From Prevotellaceae bacterium (GTDB taxonomy: Bacteria > Bacteroidota > Bacteroidia > Bacteroidales > UBA932), in NCBI GenBank assembly GCA_031265155.1, contig JAISDB010000198.1:1-32064 (forward strand): a DNA stretch of 32,064 nucleotides, written 5' to 3'. The stretch's first letter is position 1, and each line of letters starts with the position of its first letter. Made by a program: the position numbers and the translations under genes. Below are positions 17,817 through 28,027 of the stretch, piece by piece. The notes below the pieces were generated by a model that did not search any database, was not told where the DNA came from, and worked only from the letters and a program-made list of their open reading frames with translations.

Positions 17817-19856
17817 ATGAACAAACCGAAACGATATTTAATAACATCGGCATTACCGTATGCAAACGGTCCTATACACATAGGACATCTTGCCGGAGTT
17901 TACGTTCCTGCCGATATTTATGTTCGTTATCTGCGCTCTAAAGGCGAAGATGCTGTTTTTATCGGAGGAAGCGATGAGCATGGAGTTCCGATTACTATTA
18001 AAGCTCGAAAAGAAGGCGTTAAGCCGCAGGATATAGTTGATAAATATCATGCCGTAATAAAAAAATCGTTTGAAGATTTTGGAATCTCATTTGATATTTA
18101 TTCACGAACAACTTCAAAAATTCATCATAAAACCGCTTCCGACTTCTTTAAAAAATTATACGATGACGGCAAGTTTATCGAAAAAACAAGCGAACAGTAT
18201 TATGATGAAGAAGCGCATCAGTTTCTTGCCGACCGCTACATTACAGGCATTTGTCCGCATTGCGGCAACGAAAATGCCTATGGCGACCAGTGCGAAAAAT
18301 GCGGTTCTGCGTTAAGTCCGATGGAATTGAAAAATCCTCATTCGACAATCAGCGGCAGCGCTCCATCGCTACGCGAAACATCACACTGGTATTTGCCATT
18401 GAACGAATACGAAGATTTTTTTAAAGAATGGATTCTGCAAAATCACAAAGACTGGAAAACCAATGTTTACGGTCAATGCAAATCATGGATAGATTTAGGA
18501 TTGCAGCCACGCGCCGTAAGCCGCGATTTGGACTGGGGAGTTCCCGTTCCCGTAGAAGGAGCGCAGGGAAAAGTGCTGTATGTATGGTTTGACGCGCCCA
18601 TAGGATACATATCGAACACTATTGAACTTCTGCCCGACAATTGGGAAAAATACTGGAAGGATGCAGAAACAAAACTTGTGCATTTCATAGGAAAAGACAA
18701 TATTGTTTTTCATTGCATAGTTTTTCCCGCAATGCTCAAAGCCCACGGCGAATATATTCTGCCCGACAATGTTCCTGCAAATGAATTTTTAAATCTCGAA
18801 GGAGATAAGCTTTCCACTTCGCGTAACTGGGCTGTGTGGCTGCACGAATATCTTGAAGAATTTAAAGGCAAAGAAGACGTTTTAAGATATGTGCTGTGCG
18901 CAAATGCTCCCGAAACAAAAGACAATGACTTTACGTGGAAAGATTTTCAAACCCGCAACAACAGCGAGCTTGTAGCAATACTTGGAAATTTCGTGAACCG
19001 CGCTCTTGTTTTGACTGCAAAATATTTCGACAATAAAGTTCCTGCGATAAACCAAACAACCGATTATGACAGCGAAACTCTTGCCGAAATACCCAAAATA
19101 AAACAGAATATTGAAGAATCAATTGAAGCATACCGTTTCAGAGAAGCATTGAAAGAAACAATGAATCTCGCTCGCCTCGGCAATAAATACTTGACCGATA
19201 CCGAACCGTGGAAACTTGCAAAAACCGATATGAACCGTGTATCTACGATTCTTTCAATATCATTGCAGATATGCGCAAACCTTACAATTGCCATAGAACC
19301 GTTTATGCCATTTACAGCGCACAAACTGCTGAAAATGCTAAACATTAGTCAATATAAGTGGAACAGTTTTGGAAATCCCGATTTATTAAAAGCAGGCGAA
19401 ACTCTTGGAAAAGCGGAATTGCTGTTCGATAAAATCGAAGACGATGCAATAGAAAAGCAGATACAAAAGCTTTTGGATACGAAAAAAGCAAACGAAATAA
19501 ACAGTTATAAACCCGGTGCGATAAAGCCCAATATTGCTTTCGACGATTTTATGAAAAACGATATTCGCGCAGGAACGGTTGCATACTGTAAAAAAGTTCC
19601 GAAATCCGACAAGCTTTTACAGTTCAGGATAAACGATGGAACAGGTGAACGCACAATACTTTCGGGAATTGCTCAATCATATCCTTCGCCCGAAGAATTA
19701 GTTGGCACGCAGGTTTGTTTTGTTGCAAATTTTGAGCCGCGCAAAATACTCGGCATAATGAGCGAAGGAATGATACTTTCGGTCGAAGATGCCGATGGAA
19801 AACCGGTTTTGATACGACCGTCCCGCGAAGTAACAAACGGAACATCAATAGGATAA
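17817..19856 (+). CDS. metG: Methionyl-tRNA synthetase with C-terminal tRNA-binding domain
   Basis: [29 protein letters not shown], zinc-binding [28 protein letters not shown]-terminal [27 protein letters not shown]...[11 protein letters not shown]. Confidence 0.97.
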   Translation: MNKPKRYLITSALPYANGPIHIGHLAGVYVPADIYVRYLRSKGEDAVFIGGSDEHGVPITIKARKEGVKPQDIVDKYHAVIKKSFEDFGISFDIYSRTTSKIHHKTASDFFKKLYDDGKFIEKTSEQYYDEEAHQFLADRYITGICPHCGNENAYGDQCEKCGSALSPMELKNPHSTISGSAPSLRETSHWYLPLNEYEDFFKEWILQNHKDWKTNVYGQCKSWIDLGLQPRAVSRDLDWGVPVPVEGAQGKVLYVWFDAPIGYISNTIELLPDNWEKYWKDAETKLVHFIGKDNIVFHCIVFPAMLKAHGEYILPDNVPANEFLNLEGDKLSTSRNWAVWLHEYLEEFKGKEDVLRYVLCANAPETKDNDFTWKDFQTRNNSELVAILGNFVNRALVLTAKYFDNKVPAINQTTDYDSETLAEIPKIKQNIEESIEAYRFREALKETMNLARLGNKYLTDTEPWKLAKTDMNRVSTILSISLQICANLTIAIEPFMPFTAHKLLKMLNISQYKWNSFGNPDLLKAGETLGKAELLFDKIEDDAIEKQIQKLLDTKKANEINSYKPGAIKPNIAFDDFMKNDIRAGTVAYCKKVPKSDKLLQFRINDGTGERTILSGIAQSYPSPEELVGTQVCFVANFEPRKILGIMSEGMILSVEDADGKPVLIRPSREVTNGTSIG

Positions 19857-20300
19857 TCAAAAATAATATTACTGCTTTGATGCAAATAAAGGGTAAATAT
19901 TTCTGCTTACCCCTGTCAGCAGACAACACAAAATTATATGTATGTGTAAATATATGTAACATAACATTGAAAAAAAGCGTGTCAAACGATATTTGTGCGA
20001 AAGTTTGATTTTATTGAGATAATAAATTACATTTAATTGTATATCTGCTTAATAAAGTGGTATTTTTCACTTTAACAACAAACAATTCGTAAACGGATTG
20101 AAACTAATCATCATTAATAGCTGAGATCAATGCAGTAAAACAATTCAGGCGTAATTCACGGCAAATACGTGAAAAATTCAGAAATTTTTAAATTTTGACT
20201 TTATTAATTTTTTATAATAAACGAGATTTTTCATAACCGGAAAAAGTGAAACATTATGCTCATTATCAATAATATAAATATTAATCAAATAATTATTTTC

Positions 20301-20308
20301 TAATTTTG
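20301..20308 (+). promoter_or_regulatory. -7 box TAATTTTG upstream of topA
   Basis: TAnnTTTG match about 165 nt upstream of topA in an AT-rich leader. Confidence 0.35.
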
Positions 20309-20415
20309 GACAAAAAAAAATTTTTGAACATTATTTTTTTTGTTTTTACTTTGTGAAAAATTTTACTCCAAAATTTAATGAATAGGAGTTAAAATATTTA
20401 TAAAACGAAACAAAA

Positions 20416-20456
20416 CAGCTCTTTTTTCTTTATGATAAATAACAATTAAAGAGCTG
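20416..20456 (+). promoter_or_regulatory. Stem-loop in the topA leader
   Basis: CAGCTCTTT (20416-20424) pairs with AAAGAGCTG (20448-20456), 23-nt loop, ending 16 nt before the topA ATG. Confidence 0.5.
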
Positions 20457-20472
20457 AAAAAAAATATTTTTC

Positions 20473-22806
20473 ATGCAAGAAAATTTAGTAATAGTAGAAT
20501 CGCCGGCAAAAGCAAAGACAATAGAAAAATTATTAGGTAAAGATTATTTTGTAACATCAAGCTACGGACATATTCGCGACTTGGTAAAGAAAGGACTTGG
20601 AGTAGATGTTAATAATAATTTCAAGCCCGAATATGTAGTTTCATCCGATAAGAAAAAACTTGTTGATGAGCTGAAAAAACTGTCGAAACAGGCAAAAACC
20701 GTATGGCTTGCGTCCGATGAAGACCGCGAAGGAGAAGCTATAGCATGGCATTTGCAAAATGTACTCAAACTCGATGATAAAAATACCAAACGTATTACTT
20801 TCAACGAAATAACAAAAAATGCCATTCAAAACGCAATAAAAAATCCGCGAACAGTTGATTTGAATCTTGTGAATGCACAGCAGGCTCGACGAATACTCGA
20901 TCGGCTGGTAGGATTTGAGCTTTCGCCCGTTTTATGGAAAAAAGTAAAGTCGGCACGGTCGGCAGGACGGGTGCAATCGGTTGCCGTGCGTCTTGTTGTG
21001 GAACGCGAACGTGAAATAATGGATTTCAAAAGCGAATCGACGTATAAAGTTTCGGCAATATTCGTATCGGCAGACAAAGACGAAAAATTTCAACTGAAAG
21101 CAACGCTCACGTCAGACTTTAAAACCGAAAAGGAAGCAAGCGTTTTTCTTGAAAAATGCAAAAATGCAATATTTACCGTCGAAAATACGGATAAAAAGCC
21201 GACGAAAAAATCGCCGTCCGCGCCGTTTACAACATCAACTCTGCAGCAGGAAGCAAGCAGAAAATTCAGATTTTCGGTGGCGCAAACAATGAACATCGCG
21301 CAACACCTTTACGAACGCGGGCTTATAACATACATGCGTACCGATTCCACAAATCTTTCAACTCTGGCTTTGAGCGCGGCACAACAAACCATAACAAATC
21401 TTTTCGGCGCAAAGTATATAAAAACACGTCAATACAAAACAAAGGCAAAATCAGCTCAGGAAGCGCACGAAGCAATTCGTCCCACATATTTGCAAAATGT
21501 GGAAATCGAAGGAAACGCACAGGAAAAAAAGCTGTACGATTTGATTTGGAAGCGTACAATAGCTTCGCAAATGGCAGATGCAGAACTCGAAAAAACAATA
21601 ATAAACATAAATATATCCAACAACAGAGAAAAATTTCAGGCAACAGGTGAAATTATCACTTTCGATGGATTTTTAAAGGTTTATATGGAATCAACCGATG
21701 ATGACAGCGAAAATACGGAAACATCAGGACTGTTGCCGGTTCTTGTTGCAGGTCAAATCATAAATCGCAAGGAAATCACGGCTATACAGCGCTTTTCGCA
21801 ACATCCGCCGCGATATACAGAAGCAAGCCTGGTAAAAAAACTGGAAGAACTGGGAATAGGTCGCCCATCTACTTATGCGCCTACAATCTCAACAATAATA
21901 ACTCGAGGATACGTAGAAAAAGAAGACAGACACGGCACAGAACGCAATTACACAAAACTTACGCTGAAGTCAAACAATATAAAATCGGAAGAACTGACGG
22001 AAACTGTCGGCGTCGAAAAATCAAAATTTTTCCCCAGCGATATCGGAATGGCAGTTAATGATTTTCTTACCGAAAATTTCCCTGCAATTCTTAATTATCG
22101 CTTTACTGCAAAAATCGAAGAATATTTTGACGAAATTGCCGATGGAAAATTAGACTGGATTGCGATGCTAAATGACTTCTATAAGCCGTTTCATGAAAAA
22201 GTTGACGATTCGCTCGAAAATTCACAGGCAGCCAATGCCGAACGCATTTTAGGCGTTGATCCCAAAAGCGGTAAGAAAGTATTGGCACGCATTGCACGAT
22301 TCGGACCAATAGTGCAACTTGGCGAAAACGACGATCCTGATAAAAAATTTTCGAGCCTTAGCAAAGGACAGCTTATCGAAACGCTTACGCTTGACGAAGC
22401 ATTGAAACTTTTTAAACTTCCGCGTACAGTAGGCACATACGAAAATACGGAAGTTATTGCATCTGCCGGACGTTTTGGTCCATACGTGCTTCACGATTCG
22501 AAATTCATTTCAATGAAAAAAGATGTTGACGATCCTTACACAATCACGATAGAACGGGCAATAGAACTGATTGAAGAAAAGCGCAGGCAAGAAAGCGAGC
22601 GAAACATTGCAAAATTCGGAGATATTGAAGTGCTTAACGGATTTTACGGTCCATATATTGCGTACGGCGGCAAAAATTATAAAATACCCAAAACACAGGA
22701 TCCGAAAGCGCTTACGGAAAAAGATTGCTTGGCATTAATTGAAGAACAAAAGGATAAGGCAGCAAAGCCAAAAGCAAAGATAAAAAAGACGGCAGCAAAA
22801 AAATAA
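20473..22806 (+). CDS. topA: DNA topoisomerase I
   Basis: VIVESPAKAKTIEKLLG, ASDEDREGEAIAWHL, active-site region LITYMRTDSTNLS, C-terminal domains with basic tail. Confidence 0.97.
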   Translation: MQENLVIVESPAKAKTIEKLLGKDYFVTSSYGHIRDLVKKGLGVDVNNNFKPEYVVSSDKKKLVDELKKLSKQAKTVWLASDEDREGEAIAWHLQNVLKLDDKNTKRITFNEITKNAIQNAIKNPRTVDLNLVNAQQARRILDRLVGFELSPVLWKKVKSARSAGRVQSVAVRLVVEREREIMDFKSESTYKVSAIFVSADKDEKFQLKATLTSDFKTEKEASVFLEKCKNAIFTVENTDKKPTKKSPSAPFTTSTLQQEASRKFRFSVAQTMNIAQHLYERGLITYMRTDSTNLSTLALSAAQQTITNLFGAKYIKTRQYKTKAKSAQEAHEAIRPTYLQNVEIEGNAQEKKLYDLIWKRTIASQMADAELEKTIININISNNREKFQATGEIITFDGFLKVYMESTDDDSENTETSGLLPVLVAGQIINRKEITAIQRFSQHPPRYTEASLVKKLEELGIGRPSTYAPTISTIITRGYVEKEDRHGTERNYTKLTLKSNNIKSEELTETVGVEKSKFFPSDIGMAVNDFLTENFPAILNYRFTAKIEEYFDEIADGKLDWIAMLNDFYKPFHEKVDDSLENSQAANAERILGVDPKSGKKVLARIARFGPIVQLGENDDPDKKFSSLSKGQLIETLTLDEALKLFKLPRTVGTYENTEVIASAGRFGPYVLHDSKFISMKKDVDDPYTITIERAIELIEEKRRQESERNIAKFGDIEVLNGFYGPYIAYGGKNYKIPKTQDPKALTEKDCLALIEEQKDKAAKPKAKIKKTAAKK

Positions 22807-23085
22807 TTCTTCTTTTTGAAAAAACGCATGAAAGCCGCTTTACAGTTTACGGTGTATGAAAAAATATGGTCATATAAAAGTTCTGATTGGGAAAATACAA
22901 AAACAACATCGTTGCAGGCAGGCAAAAAATAGCTGCCTGTATGTTTGTTTATTGTCTGCAAATATGCAACAAGGATATTCTTCTGCAACGAATAAATGAA
23001 ATACAAAAACTGGGTTAAAAAACAAAAGCGAATTGTTAATAAATTGAAAAAAATATAATTACAGAAAATTATTTATTGATAAATA

Positions 23086-23116
23086 TTTGTTGATAAATAA
23101 AAAATATATAATTTTG
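23086..23116 (+). promoter_or_regulatory. Promoter of the T9SS operon: -33 TTTG (23086-23089), 19-nt spacer, -7 TAATTTTG (23109-23116)
   Basis: Matches the Bacteroidetes TTTG-N(about 19)-TAnnTTTG consensus, 43 nt upstream of the first gene. Confidence 0.65.
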
Positions 23117-23159
23117 CAGTTCAACTAATATAAAAAGTTGATTTTTTTGAGTAGATACA

Positions 23160-24092
23160 GTGGTAAAAAAACTAATAATGATAGCTATGTTGCTATGTGC
23201 AATAAGGTCGATGGCGCAACAGGACAGTTATTTAAGTCAAGGCGTATTTAATTTGGGATACATAAATCCCGGAAGTTATGGCATTGATGATGATGGCTTG
23301 TTTTGCGCAACCGCTGTTAATCGTATTCAAATGCAGGACATGGATGGTTCGCCTGTTACGACAACATTAAACGTTAACGGACCACTCGGCTTTATAAACA
23401 GCGGAATCAGCATTTCGGTTTTTAATGATAAAATAGGCTATTTGAAAACTCCCGGATTTAATCTGGGATATTCGTACATTTTCGAGCTTTCGAAAGGCAA
23501 GCTTGGCGTAGGCGTGTCGCTTGGAATGATAAACAGTAAATTCGACTCAAGCGATTGGCGGTTGCCGGATGAACAGACAGGCGATGTTGCGCTTCCCACG
23601 GGAGATGTTAATACAACAGCATTTGATGCGGGATTAGGGGTATATTATACAAACGATAAATTTTTTGCAGGATTGTCGTGTATGCATATAAATCGTACGG
23701 CAATAACAAAAACAAGCGAAAAAATAAAATTCGGACGAACTTTTTACGCAATGGCAGGATACCGCTTAATATTCGGATTTACGGATAATTACGAATTGCG
23801 TCCATCAATTTATATGAGTACCGATTTTGGCGTTGGAAAATATACGGCAAACGCACATTTATTTTATGAAAAAAAATATTGGGCAGGACTGTCATACAGA
23901 TTGGATGAAGCGGTAATTATTACTGTGGGCTTGGAATTAATAAAGAACTTAAAGATAGGCTATTCGTATGATTACTTTACAACAGACATAGAGAAATACG
24001 GCGGCGGCGCTCACGAGTTTTTAGTGAGTTACCGCTTCTCAATATCAACAGGAAAAAGAAATAATCAACGTAAAAGTATTCGTTATTTATAA
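23160..24092 (+). CDS. porP: PorP/SprF family type IX secretion membrane protein
   Basis: Signal peptide, QQDSYLSQGVFNLGYINPGSYG, LGVGVSLGMINSKFD, DAGLGVYYTNDKFFAGLSCMHI, C-terminal beta strands; directly upstream of gldK. Confidence 0.88.
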   Translation: MVKKLIMIAMLLCAIRSMAQQDSYLSQGVFNLGYINPGSYGIDDDGLFCATAVNRIQMQDMDGSPVTTTLNVNGPLGFINSGISISVFNDKIGYLKTPGFNLGYSYIFELSKGKLGVGVSLGMINSKFDSSDWRLPDEQTGDVALPTGDVNTTAFDAGLGVYYTNDKFFAGLSCMHINRTAITKTSEKIKFGRTFYAMAGYRLIFGFTDNYELRPSIYMSTDFGVGKYTANAHLFYEKKYWAGLSYRLDEAVIITVGLELIKNLKIGYSYDYFTTDIEKYGGGAHEFLVSYRFSISTGKRNNQRKSIRYL

Positions 24093-24102
24093 AATTAATA
24101 AT

Positions 24103-25473
24103 ATGAGAAAATTATTAGCACTAAACATTTTAATGTGTGTATTACTGAGTGGATTAATGACAGGATGTTCGCTGTTCAAAAAAGGAAGCGGCAATAATCT
24201 TGGCGGATCATGGATTCCCCATGATAAACAAAAAGTTAAAGGTCTGTCCGGCATGAAGCGAACTGAAATTCCGCCAAGAGGCATGGTTCTCGTTCCGGGA
24301 GGACATTACGTGATGGGGGCAAGCGATGAGGATATAATGCTGTCGTTCAACAATGATCCGCGTACCGAAACTGTAGATGCTTTCTGGATGGATCAAACAG
24401 AAATCACAAATTACGAATATCGTGATTTTGTAAGTTATGTGAAAGAATATAATTTGCGAAAACGGCTCGGACAGGAATTTGAAGAATTTCTTGTTGTTGA
24501 AGATGCGGATGGAACGCCTCTTGACGAACCTCTTATAAACTGGGGAGAAAGAGTGAACTATAAAGACCAGAGCATACGTGAAATCATAAACGAATTTAAT
24601 TTTTCGGGTGAAGAAGCTTTGACGGGAAAAAAGGAATATGACGTACGGACATTGATTTACGAATGGCAATTTATTGATTTTAACAAGGCTGCACAAGGCA
24701 TCTGGAATCCGGAAACAAAATCATACGAAGGTATTATTATAAATGACGAAGGAGAAGAAGTCGAAATAAAAAATCGCGGCGACTTCATTACCAGAAATTC
24801 AACATACATTTATCCCGATACGCTTTGCTGGATGCGCGACTTTAAATTTACATATAATGAACCTTTCATGATTCGTTATTTTTGGCATCCCGCATACAAT
24901 CATTATCCTGTTGTTGGAATATCGTGGCAGCAAGCCCTGGCGTACTGTAATTTCAGAACCGAAACGGAAATACACCGTAAAGGCGAATCGCCTCATCATT
25001 ACCGCCTTCCAACCGAAGTTGAATGGGAATATGCGGCTCGCGGCGGACTTCCAATGCAGGCATATCCGTGGGGTGGACCTTATACGACCAACAGAAGCGG
25101 ATGCTTCCTGGCAAACTTTAAACCGCAGCGCGGAAAATACGACCTCGATGGAGGAGTAAGAACATTACCTGTCGGTTCGTATGAACCAAACGACTTCGGA
25201 CTTTATGACATGGCCGGCAATGTTGCCGAATGGACAAACAACGCATTCGACGAAAATGCATATTCGTTCTATCACGACTTGTCGCCTACCTATGCATACA
25301 ATGCTAAAAAATCAGATCCGCCTGCATTGAAACGCAAAGTAATACGCGGTGGCTCGTGGAAGGATATTGCTTACTATCTGCAATGCGGTTCGCGTACATT
25401 CGAATATCAGGACAAATCACGTTCATATATAGGATTCCGTTGCGTAAGGTCATATATGGGAATGCATAAATAA
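24103..25473 (+). CDS. gldK: T9SS ring lipoprotein GldK/PorK (FGE-sulfatase-like domain)
   Basis: Lipobox LMTGCSLFKKG, PPRGMVLVPGGHYVMGASDED, RLPTEVEWEYAARGG, VIRGGSWKD, YIGFRCVRSYMG; syntenic with gldLMN. Confidence 0.94.
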   Translation: MRKLLALNILMCVLLSGLMTGCSLFKKGSGNNLGGSWIPHDKQKVKGLSGMKRTEIPPRGMVLVPGGHYVMGASDEDIMLSFNNDPRTETVDAFWMDQTEITNYEYRDFVSYVKEYNLRKRLGQEFEEFLVVEDADGTPLDEPLINWGERVNYKDQSIREIINEFNFSGEEALTGKKEYDVRTLIYEWQFIDFNKAAQGIWNPETKSYEGIIINDEGEEVEIKNRGDFITRNSTYIYPDTLCWMRDFKFTYNEPFMIRYFWHPAYNHYPVVGISWQQALAYCNFRTETEIHRKGESPHHYRLPTEVEWEYAARGGLPMQAYPWGGPYTTNRSGCFLANFKPQRGKYDLDGGVRTLPVGSYEPNDFGLYDMAGNVAEWTNNAFDENAYSFYHDLSPTYAYNAKKSDPPALKRKVIRGGSWKDIAYYLQCGSRTFEYQDKSRSYIGFRCVRSYMGMHK

Positions 25474-25501
25474 AATTAACTTATTAAAATATCAAAAAAC
25501 T

Positions 25502-26434
25502 ATGGTGAATTTTTTCGACAAACCGGCTTTTCAAAAATTAATCCACGTTGCGTATGGATTAGGGGCAGCGCTTGTTATTATTGGCGCTCTGTTTAAACTT
25601 CAACACTGGACAGGAGCAGGAATAATGCTTTCTATCGGTATGATGACCGAATTTTTCATTTTTATTTTATCCGCACTTGAAACTATGCCCAAAAAGTATA
25701 GCTGGGAAAATGTGTATCCGGAATTGGAAATGTCAACAAAAGATGTTGCCAAATCGGATAAAAGAACTAACTCAGGCTCTCTGCTGGATTTAAATTTCAA
25801 TATAGACAAAGCACAGATAGACAGTATAAAAAATGGAATTAACAGACTTGATGACTCTCTTAAAAATATGGCATCGCTGACTGCAGTTTCACAAGGTTCA
25901 CAACAACTGGCTACTACTTTGATTAATGCAAATCAGGCTGTTGCAAATGTAGCGCATACATCTGACGCATTAAGCGAAACGTATGCTTCAACAGCAAAAA
26001 TCGTATCTTCGTTCGCACATGAAACTCAAACAGGAATAGAAAATTCCAAAAAGGCAATGAATGTTTATGGCGAACACATAAATACACTTAATAAAAATAT
26101 AGGAGCAATAAATTCAACCGTTGAACAGCAATTGGCTTCGCTTAACAAAACAATAGGCGCAGTAAATTCATCGTTTGAATTACAGTTGAATACCCTTAAT
26201 AAGACAATAGGAAACGTAACCGTATCATTTGAACAGCAATTAAAAGACAATCAACAATATCGACAAACATACGGCATGCTCAACAATGAGGTTGTATCGT
26301 TAGTTTCGGATGTTAAAAAATCCGTACAGTCATCAACGGAATTATCACTGCAAATGAAATCGCTCACCGAAAACGTATCAAGATTAAATTCGGTTTACGG
26401 GAATATGTTAACGGCAATAACAAATTTAAGATAA
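25502..26434 (+). CDS. gldL: T9SS motor membrane protein GldL/PorL
   Basis: Two TM helices in KLIHVAYGLGAALVIIGALFKLQHWTGAGIMLSIGMMTEFFIFILSALE, then an extended coiled region; synteny. Confidence 0.94.
   Translation: MVNFFDKPAFQKLIHVAYGLGAALVIIGALFKLQHWTGAGIMLSIGMMTEFFIFILSALETMPKKYSWENVYPELEMSTKDVAKSDKRTNSGSLLDLNFNIDKAQIDSIKNGINRLDDSLKNMASLTAVSQGSQQLATTLINANQAVANVAHTSDALSETYASTAKIVSSFAHETQTGIENSKKAMNVYGEHINTLNKNIGAINSTVEQQLASLNKTIGAVNSSFELQLNTLNKTIGNVTVSFEQQLKDNQQYRQTYGMLNNEVVSLVSDVKKSVQSSTELSLQMKSLTENVSRLNSVYGNMLTAITNLR
26087..26248 (+). repeat. 54-bp (18-codon) tandem repeat x3 within gldL
   Basis: LNKNIGAINSTVEQQLAS / LNKTIGAVNSSFELQLNT / LNKTIGNVTVSFEQQLKD starting at 26087, 26141 and 26195. 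Confidence 0.88.
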
Positions 26435-26442
26435 AATAAAAA

Positions 26443-28017
26443 ATGGCACAAGGAATTTTAAGTCCCCGACAGCGAATGATAAATATGATGTATTTGGTGC
26501 TGACAGCAATGCTGGCGCTGAATGTGTCAAACGAAGTACTTGATGCATTTGAAACTATAGAAAGCAGGTTTGGTCAATCAATAGATATTGTGAAACAAAA
26601 CAATGAAAGTAAATTCAATAGTTTTGATATTGCTGCCGAAAATTCGTCTGTTGAAAAGGTTAAACCGTGGAAAGATAAGGCTCAAAACGTAAAAGCAATA
26701 ACACATGAATTAACTTCTTATATTGATTCCCTGAAAAAGGAACTTATATTTGCAGCAGATGGCAAAAAAGCCCGCATGTATAACGGCGATTTCAGCAAAT
26801 ACAAGATTGACAACAGAGAAAATACGGATGTGGGAACTCAACTTTTATACGGAAATGAAGAGTCGGAAGGTTGCGGTTATGATTTAAGAAGAAAAATTGA
26901 ATCTTATAAAATTAAACTTACCGAAATACTGTCGGACACGGAAAATGGTAAAAAACTGATTTCTACAATAGCAGGAATGCTCAAAACCGATGATGTTGAT
27001 GAAGGTCTGGATGGCAGTAAAGATTGGGTATATGCAACGTTTTACAATGCTCCTGCAATTTCCGACTTGGCTATATTGTCGTCAATATCGTTAGACGTAC
27101 GCAACTGCGAAGATCAAATGATGAACTATCTGCTTGGAGAAATAGATGCATCGTCATTCAAGTTTTCAAATCTCCAGGTTGCCGTTATTCCAAATTCAAA
27201 ATATATCATTAAAGGCACTCCGCTTGAAACGGAAATATTTCTGGCGGCGTACGATCCAAGCGTCAGACCTACGGCACGAATTGGAGGAACAAATTTTGAT
27301 TCGGACGAGCAGGGTAAGATTTTGTTCAAAAGCACGCAAAATTCCGTAGGTACGCATCATCTTTCGGGAATAGTTGAATACCCGGGACCGGATGGAATGG
27401 AACAGGTGCCTTTTGATTTTCCATATCAGGTAGGAGAAGCTGCTGCAGTAATATCGCCTACAAAGATGAACGTGTTTTATCTCGGAGTGGATAATCCTGT
27501 TGAGATTTCCGTTTCGGGAGTACCGCAGGAAAAAATTTCGGCACTGTGCACAGGAGGACAGCTTCGTAAAGAAGGCTCAGGTTATGTTGTAACCCCAAAT
27601 ACCGGAAGCAGAACTTGTGAAATATCGGTATCGGCTGAAGTTAACGGAGTTCGCCAGCAAATGAAAACGCAGGTATTTCGCGTTAAAAAACTTCCTACGC
27701 CAAACGCAGCTGTTAGCGGCATCACTGGAAAATCGGCAACGCGAAGCGAACTTGCATCATCGCAGGGACTGCTGGCAAAAATGCCGGATGACTTTGAATT
27801 TGATTTGAAATATACTGTTACATCGTTCAGAGTCAGCGTTACAGGCAGCGGAGGCTACGAAAAGGAAGAGCCTTCAAGCGGAGCATATTTTTCAGCAGCA
27901 CAAAAAACACTGTTCAATAATTTAAGAACGGGACAGCGCGTATTTATTTCAGACATAAAGGCGACAGGACCCGGCGGAGCAGTTGATTTGGCAACATTAG
28001 ACATAAGAATAAAATAA
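26443..28017 (+). CDS. gldM: T9SS motor protein GldM/PorM
   Basis: MAQGILSPRQRMINMMYLVLTAMLALNVSNEVLDAF N-terminal TM signature; synteny. Confidence 0.95.
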   Translation: MAQGILSPRQRMINMMYLVLTAMLALNVSNEVLDAFETIESRFGQSIDIVKQNNESKFNSFDIAAENSSVEKVKPWKDKAQNVKAITHELTSYIDSLKKELIFAADGKKARMYNGDFSKYKIDNRENTDVGTQLLYGNEESEGCGYDLRRKIESYKIKLTEILSDTENGKKLISTIAGMLKTDDVDEGLDGSKDWVYATFYNAPAISDLAILSSISLDVRNCEDQMMNYLLGEIDASSFKFSNLQVAVIPNSKYIIKGTPLETEIFLAAYDPSVRPTARIGGTNFDSDEQGKILFKSTQNSVGTHHLSGIVEYPGPDGMEQVPFDFPYQVGEAAAVISPTKMNVFYLGVDNPVEISVSGVPQEKISALCTGGQLRKEGSGYVVTPNTGSRTCEISVSAEVNGVRQQMKTQVFRVKKLPTPNAAVSGITGKSATRSELASSQGLLAKMPDDFEFDLKYTVTSFRVSVTGSGGYEKEEPSSGAYFSAAQKTLFNNLRTGQRVFISDIKATGPGGAVDLATLDIRIK

Positions 28018-28027
28018 ATTTGAGATT

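Noticed and set aside
17717-17941. 74-aa ORF before metG
   Set aside because: Overlaps the metG start in another frame and has no recognisable domain.
20085-20115. CRISPR-repeat-like GGATTGAAACTAATC
   Set aside because: Single occurrence, no periodic copies or spacers.
22914-22950. Terminator after topA (CAGGCAG...CTGCCTG)
   Set aside because: 7-bp stem with a poor, interrupted T tract and more than 100 nt past the stop; too weak to call.
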